Shown here: positions 10,991 to 20,178 of the stretch, piece by piece
Layout of the letters: each line of letters opens with the position of its first letter
Position numbering within the stretch: position 1 is the stretch's first letter
Source: Hysterangium stoloniferum
Taxonomy: Eukaryota > Basidiomycota > Agaricomycetes > Hysterangiales > Hysterangiaceae
Assembly (NCBI GenBank): GCA_015178975.1
Contig: WHVD01000178.1
Coordinates: 96,853-160,852, forward strand
Direction: 5' to 3'
Length of the DNA stretch: 64,000 bases
Notes under the pieces: model-generated
What the model saw: the letters and a program-made list of their open reading frames with translations, nothing else
What the model was told of the DNA's origin: nothing
Databases searched by the model: none
Position numbers and translations under genes: made by a program

Positions 10991-11091
10991 ATGAAAGTGG
11001 GGTATCAGTATGAAATAGAATAAATGGGGATCTAGAATCTGCCCAATATGACATGGGAAGGGCAATCACAGCCATATGGGAAGTTGGAAGT

Positions 11092-11925
11092 TGTTAAGTT
11101 TGCAGATCTTGACCTGGGCAGATTTCCCAGTAATATTCCAGACACTACCCAGAAATATCCCATGGAGTCCCTGGGTAATAGTCTGGGGAGTTTCCAGGGA
11201 TTAGTACAGGGAGTATCAGAACATCACCAAGGAGTATGGGATGGACTTGGCTTCAGCTTATGGGGTGCACCCTCATGCACTCATTCAGGTGTCCATATTT
11301 CAAACTGACAAGTCATCTACAAGGAAGATGTAGATTCCAGAGTTTCCGTGGAAGTTCCAGAAATCAAGCATACAGAAAGAAATAGAAGAGTAGAGACAAA
11401 TGAACGGTTAACTAAGTCAGATACTAAGTTGATACTAAGTTGATATTTAGACTGGAGAGTAAGTACATGAGTATGGAAGACTTATATAGACTGTGGAATG
11501 TAATAATACCAAATCTGGTAATAATGAGGGGCAAAACAATTAAACATAAAACAAAACAAGTAAATACTAAACTGGGAATTTGGGATGGGATGGAACAGAA
11601 GTGGAGAACAAACTAGACAGGTCATTAGACCATAAAGGGAGCAGGGCTCTGTTAGAGAGTTTCTCAGGAGTCTGGCTGGGGGTCCAGTGACTGGTATGTG
11701 AGACTGGTCCATGAGATACAGAGTGTTGGGTGTAAGCAGGTTGGTGTACGGGTTCCAGCAGTACTCCAGTTGTAACTGTACCTTGATGAGTATGATATAG
11801 AGAGTCAGGTGCAGATAAGGTGCAGTCCAGAGACTGGCAGGTTTTCCAGTTGTAACTGTACCTTGGGTACAATATAGAGAGTCAACTGTGAAAGGGAAGA
11901 GTCTGATGGGTTCTGGGTCATAACA
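11092..11925 (-). mobile_element. Solo LTR, Ty3/gypsy family B (834 bp)
   Basis: On the minus strand the element opens TGTTATGACCC and closes CTTAACA. It carries the family landmark GCTGAAGCCAAGTCC (plus strand GGACTTGGCTTCAGC near 11243). Flanks are GAAGT at 11087-11091 and GAAGG at 11926-11930, a 5-bp target duplication with one mismatch. It also contains two direct copies of CCAGTTGTAACTGTACCTTG, near 11749 and 11842. No internal gag or pol remains, so it is a recombination-derived solo LTR. Confidence 0.8.
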
Positions 11926-12398
11926 GAAGGTGTCTAGTGAAGGAGCAGACTGACAGAATGGGATGTGAGTCAAAGGGTACTTGAGGGATGAGGGTCAGGT
12001 TCCAGTGGATTCTGGATCTTGATACTGGTCTGGAAGATGGTTCAGAACCTAATATAATATCTGGAGGATAATTTATGGAGTTTCCAGGAAATGGGTCTTG
12101 ACAGACGTCTAATGTGGAACAAAATACCTGACACTTCAAGAGAAACAAATTGAGGAAGAATGAAAATACTATTCCAAGCCAAATATGTAGTGTTTAAGGA
12201 TGTCATTATTGATCCATGAGAAGTATTCACCAAGGTTCCAAAAGGAGACTGACTTATGTTTTTTTAGGTTCAGTGAATTTACAAATGTATATAATGTATA
12301 TAATTCTGGACAATCTAAACATTAATCACTTTAAAATAAGTCTCTGAATGAGAATAACTGGGAAGCTGGAATGTACAGAAGCCCTTAATATGACATGG
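11926..12398. other. Gene-free spacer between solo LTRs
   Basis: About 470 bp of AT-rich sequence without a supported gene. The motif TGTAGTGTTTAAGGATGTC at about 12188 recurs, slightly changed, at about 13210, so part of this spacer is itself repeated. Confidence 0.5.
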
Positions 12399-13126
12399 TG
12401 TTAGGACTGGAAAACCTGCCAGGCTCTGGACCCCATCCTACATGCACCTGACTCCCTATACCAAGTTACAGCTAGACCAGAAAACCCACTGGGACCCCCA
12501 GACATCAAGCCTGTCTATGTCTGACCCCATTCCATGCACCAGTCACTGGGCTCCACCTGGATAACAACAGCTCTCTAACTGAGCCCCATTCCCGTTATGG
12601 TCAAATGACCTGTCATGTTTTGGACTCCACCTCCATTCCATTCCATTCCTAATACCTAGTTTGGTGTTTAACTCACCTTGTTTCATTATTACTTGTCTAG
12701 GATTTCATTATTACTGGATTTGGTATAACATACATTCCACAGTCTATATAGTCTGGCAGATGTTGTACATACAATCCAGTCAGAAAATCAGCTTAGATCC
12801 CCCCAGTATATTTTCTGCTCTATTCCTCTCTTTGAAACACACTGCTATTTACCTTGTTGGAGCCCATGGGCTCCGACCCATCTATCACTTGACCTCTGAC
12901 CCATCCCCCAATCCTTCGACCTCCGTGGGTTTCCTACATATAATTGACCCCCCCTGACCTCTCGACCCACCAACTATTCCTGGACTCCCTGGTATTCCCA
13001 TCCACCTGTCTGAAATTGGATGCCACAATCTTGCAAGGGTGCAGCCTATAAGCTGAAGCCAAGTCCTACCGGATTACCTGCAGGTTTCTCTGGAAACCCT
13101 CCACTAAGCCTGCATGCAACTTAACA
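12399..13126 (+). mobile_element. Solo LTR, Ty3/gypsy family B (728 bp)
   Basis: The LTR opens TGTTAGGACTGG and closes ACTTAACA. It is flanked by a perfect 5-bp target duplication, CATGG at 12394-12398 and 13127-13131. Inside are the family landmarks CTAACTGAGCCCCATTCCC, TTTGGTGTTTA and AAGCTGAAGCCAAGTCCTA. It is similar along its length to the solo LTR at 57582-58404. Confidence 0.9.
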
Positions 13127-13626
13127 CATGGTCACAGAAGATAATACAAAAGTTATGCGATCAAGTGTTTGAAAATATTATTTTAAGACAGATATATGTA
13201 ACTGCTGATGTAGTGTTTAAAGACATTATTATTGATCCACCAGGTCACAAAGTGACTGAGTAAAGTTGTGGGGTGGTAGCATGGTGGGGGCTGGGTCACA
13301 GCCTTGTATACTGGCCACCTAGCACCTACAGTATTACATGATGTGCAGGAATATTTGTCATAACAAGTGACAGTCATCACAACAGGTGACAGTATGAAAT
13401 ACCCATCAGCCCTCTGACATCATTTCCCCTCTTGTCTTTAGGCCTTAGATATTGACAGGTAGTGATGGGAGTGTTGAAATAAGAATAGCATAATGTCAGA
13501 ATTTGTAATAGAATAAATGTACTGACAACTTACTGGTTACCAATATCCATCATGAAGAGCTTTTATCAGTGCTGGTGAATAGCCTGGGCTGTGGTCAAAT
13601 CTGGAATATATATCAACCATGTCATG
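13127..13626. other. Gene-free spacer between solo LTRs
   Basis: About 500 bp with no supported gene. It contains CAGGTCACAAAGTGAC near 13243, which matches the small inverted repeat at 27-42, and the second copy of the TGTAGTGTTTAA motif. Confidence 0.5.
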
Positions 13627-14441
13627 TGTTAAGCGGCATGCGTGGGGCTTAGCGGAAGGTTTCTGGAGAAACCCATGGATAGGCCGGAAGGACTTGGCTT
13701 CAGCTTATGTGCTGCACCCTCACAAGATCATGGTGTCCAATTTTGAATAGACAGATGGGAAACCCAGAAAGTCTGAGTGGTCAATAGGTTGAGTTGTCAA
13801 GCAGTTGATAGGTTGGAAAGTTGGAGAGTCGACATGGGAAGCCCATGGATGTCAATAGGTCAGATGGTGAGTTGGAATGGTCTGCAGGGACTGAGACGAT
13901 GAGGAGAGGAGTCTTTTAAGGGGAGGGATATAGTGTAGGATAAATATCAAGTTACTGGGGGAGAACTAAGTCAATTTTCTGACTGGATTGTATGTACAAC
14001 ATCTGCCAGACTATATAGACTGTGGAATGTACATATGTAATACCAAATCCAGTAATAATTAGAACTTAAACAAGTAATCATGAAACAAGACTAGTAAACA
14101 CCAAACTTGGCATTAGGGGTGGAATGGAACAGAGATGGAGTCCAAAATGTGACAGGTCATTTGACCATAATGGGAGTGGAGCTCAGTTTGAATGGTGATG
14201 GGTTGTCTGGGTGGAGTCTGGTGACTGGTACATGAGACAAAGTCAGTTATAGATCAGATTGAAATGCATGGGTTCTGGCAGGGTCCAGTTGACTGTACTT
14301 TGGGTACTGTCTAGAGGGTTGAGTGCATATAGGACGAGGTCCAGGGTCCAGTGGGTGTTCCGGTTCACTGAATGTGGTGGTTAGGGAGTTGGGCACATGT
14401 AGGATGGGACCCAGAGTCTGGTGGGTTGTCCAGTCGTAACA
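13627..14441 (-). mobile_element. Solo LTR, Ty3/gypsy family B (815 bp)
   Basis: Read on the minus strand the LTR opens TGTTACGACTGG and closes CGCTTAACA. The target duplication is perfect: TCATG at 13622-13626 and 14442-14446. The family landmark appears on the plus strand as GGACTTGGCTTCAGC near 13690. No internal coding sequence is present. Confidence 0.9.
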
Positions 14442-15533
14442 TCATGTCACTCACAATTCAGGTCAGCTAACTAACATCTGAGGATTTTGCAGTAGCAAAA
14501 AATCCATTGTCATTTGGGGTGGTGGAGTTAGAGGGAACAATCTATTCCATGCAGAGCTTTAAATGACATGCTCAAAAATCAAAACCTGGTAGTGCATGTG
14601 AAAATTAGACAGGATTAGATGGGATAAAGTGGTGATATGCACTTTGTTAAAGTGCATTTTTTGGAAGTTCATGTGACAATTGAACACTTAACTTCAGTGA
14701 GTGCCAGCACTGTGATTCAGTGCAAGTGCATTGGACACCAAGATAAAGTGCATTTACTTCCTACAGTGAGAAGTGGCATTTGTAAAGAGTGGTTGAAGGA
14801 GTGGCAGGTGGCAAATTGATTCTATCAGAATAGTGAATTTCTTTCTGGGATTGTGGATGGCATGGCTGGTATTGGAAGAGGATAGATATTGTAGATATTG
14901 GTACCTATCTTGATATTTAGATAGAAGGAAGGTTTAGATCAGATCTTGAGTTTTGGAGCTGTACTACCTCCTCCCCAACTTCAGGCCCTGCAGCATATTA
15001 AAAATAGTATGAGTTGACTAAACTTGTAATAGAAGTACTTGTGTGTCAATCAATGCGTCAGTTAGTGAGTCTCCTTCTGACATGATAGGTTTGGTGATAG
15101 TTTAGGTGTGTATGGGTAAAATCATGCATTAGCCTCAAAAGCATGGTCCACAATATGCATTTTCAAGGATAAAGTGGAAGGAGTGGGGTGAACCGCCCCT
15201 GGAGAGGTGGGTGTTTCATCATCATTTCCAACAGAGTGGATGGTTACAATAGGTGAATGCTAACACCTTGATTTATGGGGCCTTTTATATGCAACTTGTG
15301 ATCATTTACTGTGCGGAAGTTCACACCTCGATTCAAGAAATTTATAGGAAAGTACTATACATTCACCATAACTGAAAAAAAAAAATACCAGATACAAGTC
15401 ATATTTCTAATATTCCAACTTCATACTTTACCACAGTAGGTCCTGAGCGACACAAACTGGTCCATGATACTAACCCTGCAGAAAGCCTAGTTTGCAAACA
15501 CCCATTATGATCTCACTACAACGCACACATTTC
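14442..15533. other. Gene-free region before the CBM21 gene
   Basis: About 1.1 kb with no supported gene. Sequence up to about 15300 is AT-rich and CpG-poor like the repeat tract. Past 15420 CpG becomes frequent again, and this part probably holds the 3' untranslated end of the minus-strand gene that follows. Confidence 0.5.
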
Positions 15534-17108
15534 TCAATCATTTCGACGTAACCCGACTCCGCTATCATCAGTAGATGACAGACCCGAATAACTTCTCCCC
15601 ATAGTCAATCTCGGTCTTGTGGCTGGCGACGCCCGCTCAACGAACTTTACCCAATAATTCTTCTTGTTGTTGTTATCCCACCATTCCCCTCCCGTGGGGT
15701 CGGAGAATCGTGCACAAAAGTAAAGAGTGCGGAGGGTGAGGTCGTGACGCTGGCGATCGGAGAGTTGGATTTGGAAGGTGAACGTATCGTATGCGGGCGG
15801 GGGGAGGCCTGCTGGTAATTGTGGACAACGATATGTATTAGCTACGTCTATATATTAGGCGGAAAGGAACATACTGGCGGACGTGAGCTTATTTGCCCAT
15901 CCTGATGGTAATATTCCTTCGCCTTTCCAACCGGCTTGCACCTCTGAAATAGTCGCCCAGTTGTCGAGTGTGAAACGGACGGACACGTGCTTTTCATATA
16001 CCCTGTTGAGGACAAGGAGAGCGCCGTGGAGTGTGACGGTATTAGGGTGCGATTTGAGCGAAAGGGATGTGAGGAGGATGTTTGGTGGAAAGGATAGGGT
16101 AAGCGGTGGGTCTGCAGGAATTGGGGACGAGAGGAGGGTAAGCGTTGGCAATGGAGGTGGCTTTGGAGGCGTTGAAGGGATAACTGGAGATGAACCCTTC
16201 CAGGCTCCAAGTGCCAACCACTCCCCTTCCGTTTCAGTTTCGGTATCCTCTAGGCATCCGCCGCTCACACTACGAGGACGGCCGGCAGGGTTGAATATTC
16301 GAACGGTGGCTATGTGCTCGTCGTCTTCAAAACGTACTTGGTGAGAGGAAAGAGAACGGAGAGTGGGGATCTCAGGAGTTGAAGCAGTGGACTTGAGCGA
16401 AGGACGAGATGGCCTCTTGGCTGTTGCAGATGATGGGGGTGGCGGGACTTGGAGAGGCAAAGGCGGCGAGGAGGTAGGATGAGAAGAAAGGGAACGGAGA
16501 GTGGGTACCTCAGGAGCTGAAGAGGTGGATTTCAGGGAGGGGCGAGATAGCCTTTTGGCTGTTGTGGATAATGGCGGTCGCGGGACTTGGAGAGGGAAAG
16601 GTGGCGAGGGGGGTGCGGGGGTAGGGTGAGAAGAAAGGGAACGGAAAGTGGGTATTTCAGAAGTTGAGGAGGCGGATTTCAGCGACGGGCGAGACGGCCA
16701 TCTGGCCGTTGCAGAAAATGGAGGTCGCTGGAATTGGAGAGGCGGCGAGGGGGACTCGGAGGGGGTGGTGATTATAACAGGAGTGCCCGGAAATGGCACT
16801 TTCACACTTCCTTCACCATCCTTCACCCTTCCGAACAATTTATTGTAGCGTTCGAGATTGCTCTGTTGCCTGTGGTTATTATCCCGGGCACGGGCGTCCT
16901 CACTACTATCGATGTCATCTGCACTCGGGCTTGCATCATCCTCACGTACTCGAAATCTGGCCCTTGAACTAGTGGGAGTCGATATGGATGCTAATCTCTG
17001 ATGTGGTAACGTAGGTACCGGGGTGAATTCGGCGGCACCTAGTCTTTCATCATCTGGGAGAAAATAAGAGGATGAGCGATAGTGATTGCGCGACTGCGTA
17101 GTGGTCAT
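15534..17108 (-). CDS. CBM21-domain protein, glycogen-targeting PP1 regulatory subunit
   Basis: Two exons, 17108-15875 and 15811-15534, give 503 residues. The 63-bp intron starts GTATGT and ends ACCAG, and removing it restores the domain. The C-terminal domain (about 345-480) is a family 21 carbohydrate-binding module: GALLVLNRVYEKHVSVRFTL, a YDTFTFQIQL strand, and the WWDNNNKKNYWV signature. Upstream, QVRFED at 257-262 carries a V-R-F core like the RVxF site that binds protein phosphatase 1. Proteins with this pair of features (yeast Gac1, animal PPP1R3) bring PP1 to glycogen. Residues 131-256 hold three tandem repeats of 46-49 residues (PSRPSLKS, EIPTLRSLSSHP, PLQVPxPP). The ATG at 17108 is the first in frame. 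A broken inverted copy lies at 19240-19845. Confidence 0.88.
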
Positions 17109-17401
17109 GGCACGGTGTTAATACGTCGCTGGGACAACAATCCCGATATCGTCTCAAGCGGATAGTAGGTTTGTGTGGGGCAAGGTGTGGGGCTCCACTT
17201 GTATGGCTACTAATGACATCATCCCATCTCATTTTTCAATGATCAGTGCTGAGAAAATGCAGATATTGACGTCAGTTTTCGTATATTCAAATAGGACATT
17301 TACACTGGGAATACCGTTGTAGACATAGCCGAGATCGCATATGAGTGGGGAGCAAATATCAGGATGTCATTAATTTGTAGATAAACGCCCGTGCTCTCGT
17401 T

Positions 17402-17472
17402 GCATTAATGGGGTAGTGGTAACCTTAGTCGTTGCCATCGACTAGCCACGAGTTCGATTCTCGTTTAATGCA
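17402..17472 (+). tRNA. tRNA-Gly (anticodon GCC)
   Basis: A full cloverleaf can be drawn. The acceptor stem is GCATTAA (17402-17408) with TTAATGC (17465-17471), all seven pairs matched. The D arm contains GGGTAGTGGTAACCT. The anticodon stem AGTCG/CGACT encloses the loop TTGCCAT, so the anticodon is GCC. The T arm is ACGAG-TTCGATT-CTCGT. A discriminator A at 17472 and a T-rich stretch (TTTATTTTT) that would stop Pol III follow. It lies between two divergent protein genes and has no intron. Confidence 0.95.
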
Positions 17473-17815
17473 TTTATTTTTACATTCTTGGCCTCGCATC
17501 CATGCACATTCTGGGAATTAAATCTCCCCGACTTTTCAAACAAGCTTAATGAGACTGTCTGGTGAGCTGCATTTTTTTCATTACGTCATTCTTCACTTGC
17601 ACATCTATTGGTCTCTAATTCTTACATTATTACACTATCACCATTATCACACATGGGTCGTGAAAATATTATCTACGTCACAACTTGAGCCTCACCTTCG
17701 CACGCCCATCGTATATCATCCTATCGACCTCCGTTGCCCGTTCACACGTCCTTAATCTGCGTCAAACTTAAAAATAAACTCCGTACTCAACCATCTCACT
17801 TCACACACGAATACC
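17473..17815. other. Spacer between tRNA-Gly and the peroxiredoxin gene
   Basis: About 340 bp with no gene. It presumably contains the promoter of the peroxiredoxin gene. CT-rich stretches precede the ATG, as is common in fungal promoters, but I can assign no specific site. Confidence 0.5.
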
Positions 17816-18645
17816 ATGTCACCCCATCCTCTTGTGCACAAAGAAGCCCCCACCATCGTACTTCCCAACCAGGACGGCAAGGAAGTCACGATTAAACCAG
17901 GCAGCAGTGGGAAACCACTCGCTGTCTTCTTTTATCCTGCATCAGGTATGTACACCATCCTCTCCGCACTTTTATTCACCTAATAATTTTGCGGATAGGA
18001 ACTTTCGGATGCACAAAGGAAGCCTGCTCATTCCGAGATGCTTTGAAAGGTATGAGTATACTACAACAACTGGTCCATAACCAGAAGCTGCTGTTGACTG
18101 ACGCCTACAATCAGACTCCGAGATCTTCAAACGATCTGAAATTGAAATCGTTGGTATCAGCGGCGACGCTGTGACCAAGCAAAAGGAATTCGTGGACCAG
18201 CACGGTCTGCCCTTTCCCGTGCTCAGCGACGCCAACGGCGTGGCGCGAAAGGCGTACAGCGTGAAAAAGGGGTTGCTTGGTATTACGGAAGGTACACACT
18301 AGTGTCACCAAAGATGATCTGTCAATTACTGATTGCATTTCATTTTTACTCTTAGGCCGTGTGACGTTCTTCATCGACTCCAAAGGAATTGTCAAGGATG
18401 TTCTCAGTTCGGTGATTAATTATAATGAGCATGTCAAGTTCGTCCGCAAGGCATTGGAGGAATCGGAGGCGGCGGCCGGAGGCGCTGAAGAAACCAAGGC
18501 GGAAGGACATGAGCATAACGATAAAAAGCATCATCACGAACATCATCAGGTAGTCCTTGAGCATCCACCTGCTGGACCTGGGCCTACCCCGGAAACGACG
18601 GAAGGGAATGAGGTTTATCTGGCGCCTACTGCACGGCTTGTTTAA
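17816..18645 (+). CDS. BCP/PrxQ-type peroxiredoxin with histidine-rich tail
   Basis: Exons 17816-17945, 17999-18049, 18115-18291 and 18356-18645 encode 215 residues, and all phases close. The fold starts with VLPNQDGKEVTIKPG and FFYPASGTFGCTKEAC. C48 is the predicted peroxidatic cysteine, and C53, in the CX4C spacing of bacterioferritin-comigratory-protein peroxiredoxins, is the likely resolving one. GISGDAVTKQKEFVDQHGLPFPVLSD and RVTFFIDSKG complete the thioredoxin fold. Such enzymes reduce hydroperoxides using thioredoxin; yeast Dot5 is a nuclear example. The last 60 or so residues are unusual: 171-183 contain seven histidines in thirteen positions, followed by a Pro-rich end. No targeting signal is evident. 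Confidence 0.9.
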
Positions 18646-19239
18646 TGGGACATTAATAGCATGAAGAGCATAATTTTTTGTCATTGCCGTGAGGGATAGA
18701 TGGTTAATCATGATGTTTACTTTCTTTTTCTCTTGTTTTTCCACTTTTTGATTCCCTAACAGTCTTGTAATGTTGAATTTAAGTTTCACCCTTTCCTTGT
18801 AGCGTGAGAATTGTGCGTGGAATCTCCCAGTGATATTGTATGGTATGGAATTCCTGGTATTACAACCCGCGTGATGCCATTGGGCATTGTTAAGGCATTG
18901 AAACGTTGCACTTGGCACGCGTATAGTCATCTTTATTGTTGATTAGCCTCTCTATTTTGATTGGTATCCAATCTTTGAATGGGGTGTTGGATTTCAAGCG
19001 CATCATAAGAGGCTCGAGCGCGCATAGGGAGAACACTGTTAAAAAATGCGCGCCGCGATTGGTCAATATTGTAGGCTAAAAGGTCGTCCTGTGTCTAGTC
19101 GCTTACTGGCTTAGCGTTTCTAACAAGATTGGCCATAACCAGACCACTAGAATAGTCAGTATAAAAATTGTCACACGGCAGAACACTTCATGGAGAGAGG
19201 AAAAATCAGCATATAGGAAGCTTAGAGCCAATTTGGACG
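18646..19239. other. Intergenic region downstream of the peroxiredoxin gene
   Basis: About 590 bp with no supported gene. A minus-strand open frame across the 3' end of the peroxiredoxin gene and into this spacer is a shadow of the coding exon. Confidence 0.5.
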
Positions 19240-19845
19240 GGCGGACTATGGGTGCTTTGACCTGGTTGAGGAAGTTAGCTTACCGAAACCAAGGAAGATT
19301 CGGTTGTATTTGGAGCCTGGAAAACTTCGTCACCATTTATCTCTCCAAAGCCACTGCCATCGCCAATGCTCACCCTCCTCTCATCTCTGATCCTTGATGA
19401 CCACCGCTAATGTATCTTTTTTTCTCAAGTCGTATCATTGTATATATACCGTCACGGTCCACGTAGCCCTCCTCGTTCTCAACAAGGTATACGAGAGTAT
19501 GTATCAGTAGTCCGTTTCACACCCGGAGACTGGGGGGCTGTTTCCGAAGTGTTCACCGCTTTGAAAGGCGAAGGAGTATCACCGTAAAGAGGGACAAATA
19601 AGCTCACCTCCGTCAGTTCGTCCTCTTCCTTCAATATACACACGTAGCTGATACATATCGTTATCCATAATTACCAGCAGCCCCCCCTCCCACATACGGT
19701 ACATCCAGCTCCAAATCCAGCTCTCCGATCGCTAGTCCCACGACCTTGCCCCCCGTACATTCTACCTTTGTTCACGATTTTCCGACCCCATGGGGAAGAA
19801 ATGGTGGATAACGACAACAAGAATTACAGTTGAGCGAGACGTAAA
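19240..19845 (+). pseudogene. Broken partial copy of the CBM21 gene
   Basis: The region matches the 3' half of the CBM21 gene at 15534-17108, but on the opposite strand. Near 19312 it reads FGAWKTSSPF and then LPSPMLTLLSS, matching GAWKGSSP and PLPTLTLLSS in the parent. Near 19465 it reads ALLVLNKVYE. From about 19648 it follows the parent through the intron (CATATCGTT, AATTACCAGCAG) and into exon 2 (CTCTCCGATCGC, GGATAACGACAACAAGAATTA). Because the intron is present the copy arose through DNA, not RNA. It carries frameshifts and stops, including an in-frame TAG after SMYQ at about 19508. Confidence 0.85.
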
Positions 19846-20178
19846 GCCAATTGCCAAATGGAGTGGATTATTTGACAAGATTTGATTGCAGTGAATATCC
19901 AGCAGGACACGTCTGTATAATGATATGGATGGATGATCCACCGGCAGACGAACTCATGACCCTATAGCTAATTACAGGTATCAGGCCTGGGAATCTGTGC
20001 GATGACCCGAAAGGGGATTGATTTCGACGGGTATTTATACGAATGACTCATTTACAAGCATAAATAGGAATTTTCGTCAATCAGATATCTATCTTTCCTC
20101 AGCGGAACCACTGGGGTTTCGTCAGCTCACACTATTATCATTCTCCTTGATCCTGGCAGCGTTTGAAATTGTACTACT
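19846..20178. other. Presumed promoter of the M3 peptidase gene
   Basis: About 330 bp with no gene. A 72-residue open frame that crosses the start codon of the following gene is not supported by any homology. Confidence 0.5.

Larger units (their letters stand above)
9231..11091. other. Gene-free, CpG-free repeat tract
   Basis: No gene is supported. From 9483 to 11346 I find no CG dinucleotide on reading every line, while TG and CA are frequent. A perfect inverted repeat (AGGCCTCGA at 9289-9297, TCGAGGCCT at 9308-9316) lies at the left edge. A roughly 480-bp direct duplication fills much of the rest and is listed separately. The whole tract looks like old, heavily methylated repeat DNA. Confidence 0.7.

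Noticed and set aside
18352-18930. 192-codon minus-strand frame
   Set aside because: Overlaps the last peroxiredoxin exon in antisense; composition is that of a shadow and no domain is visible.
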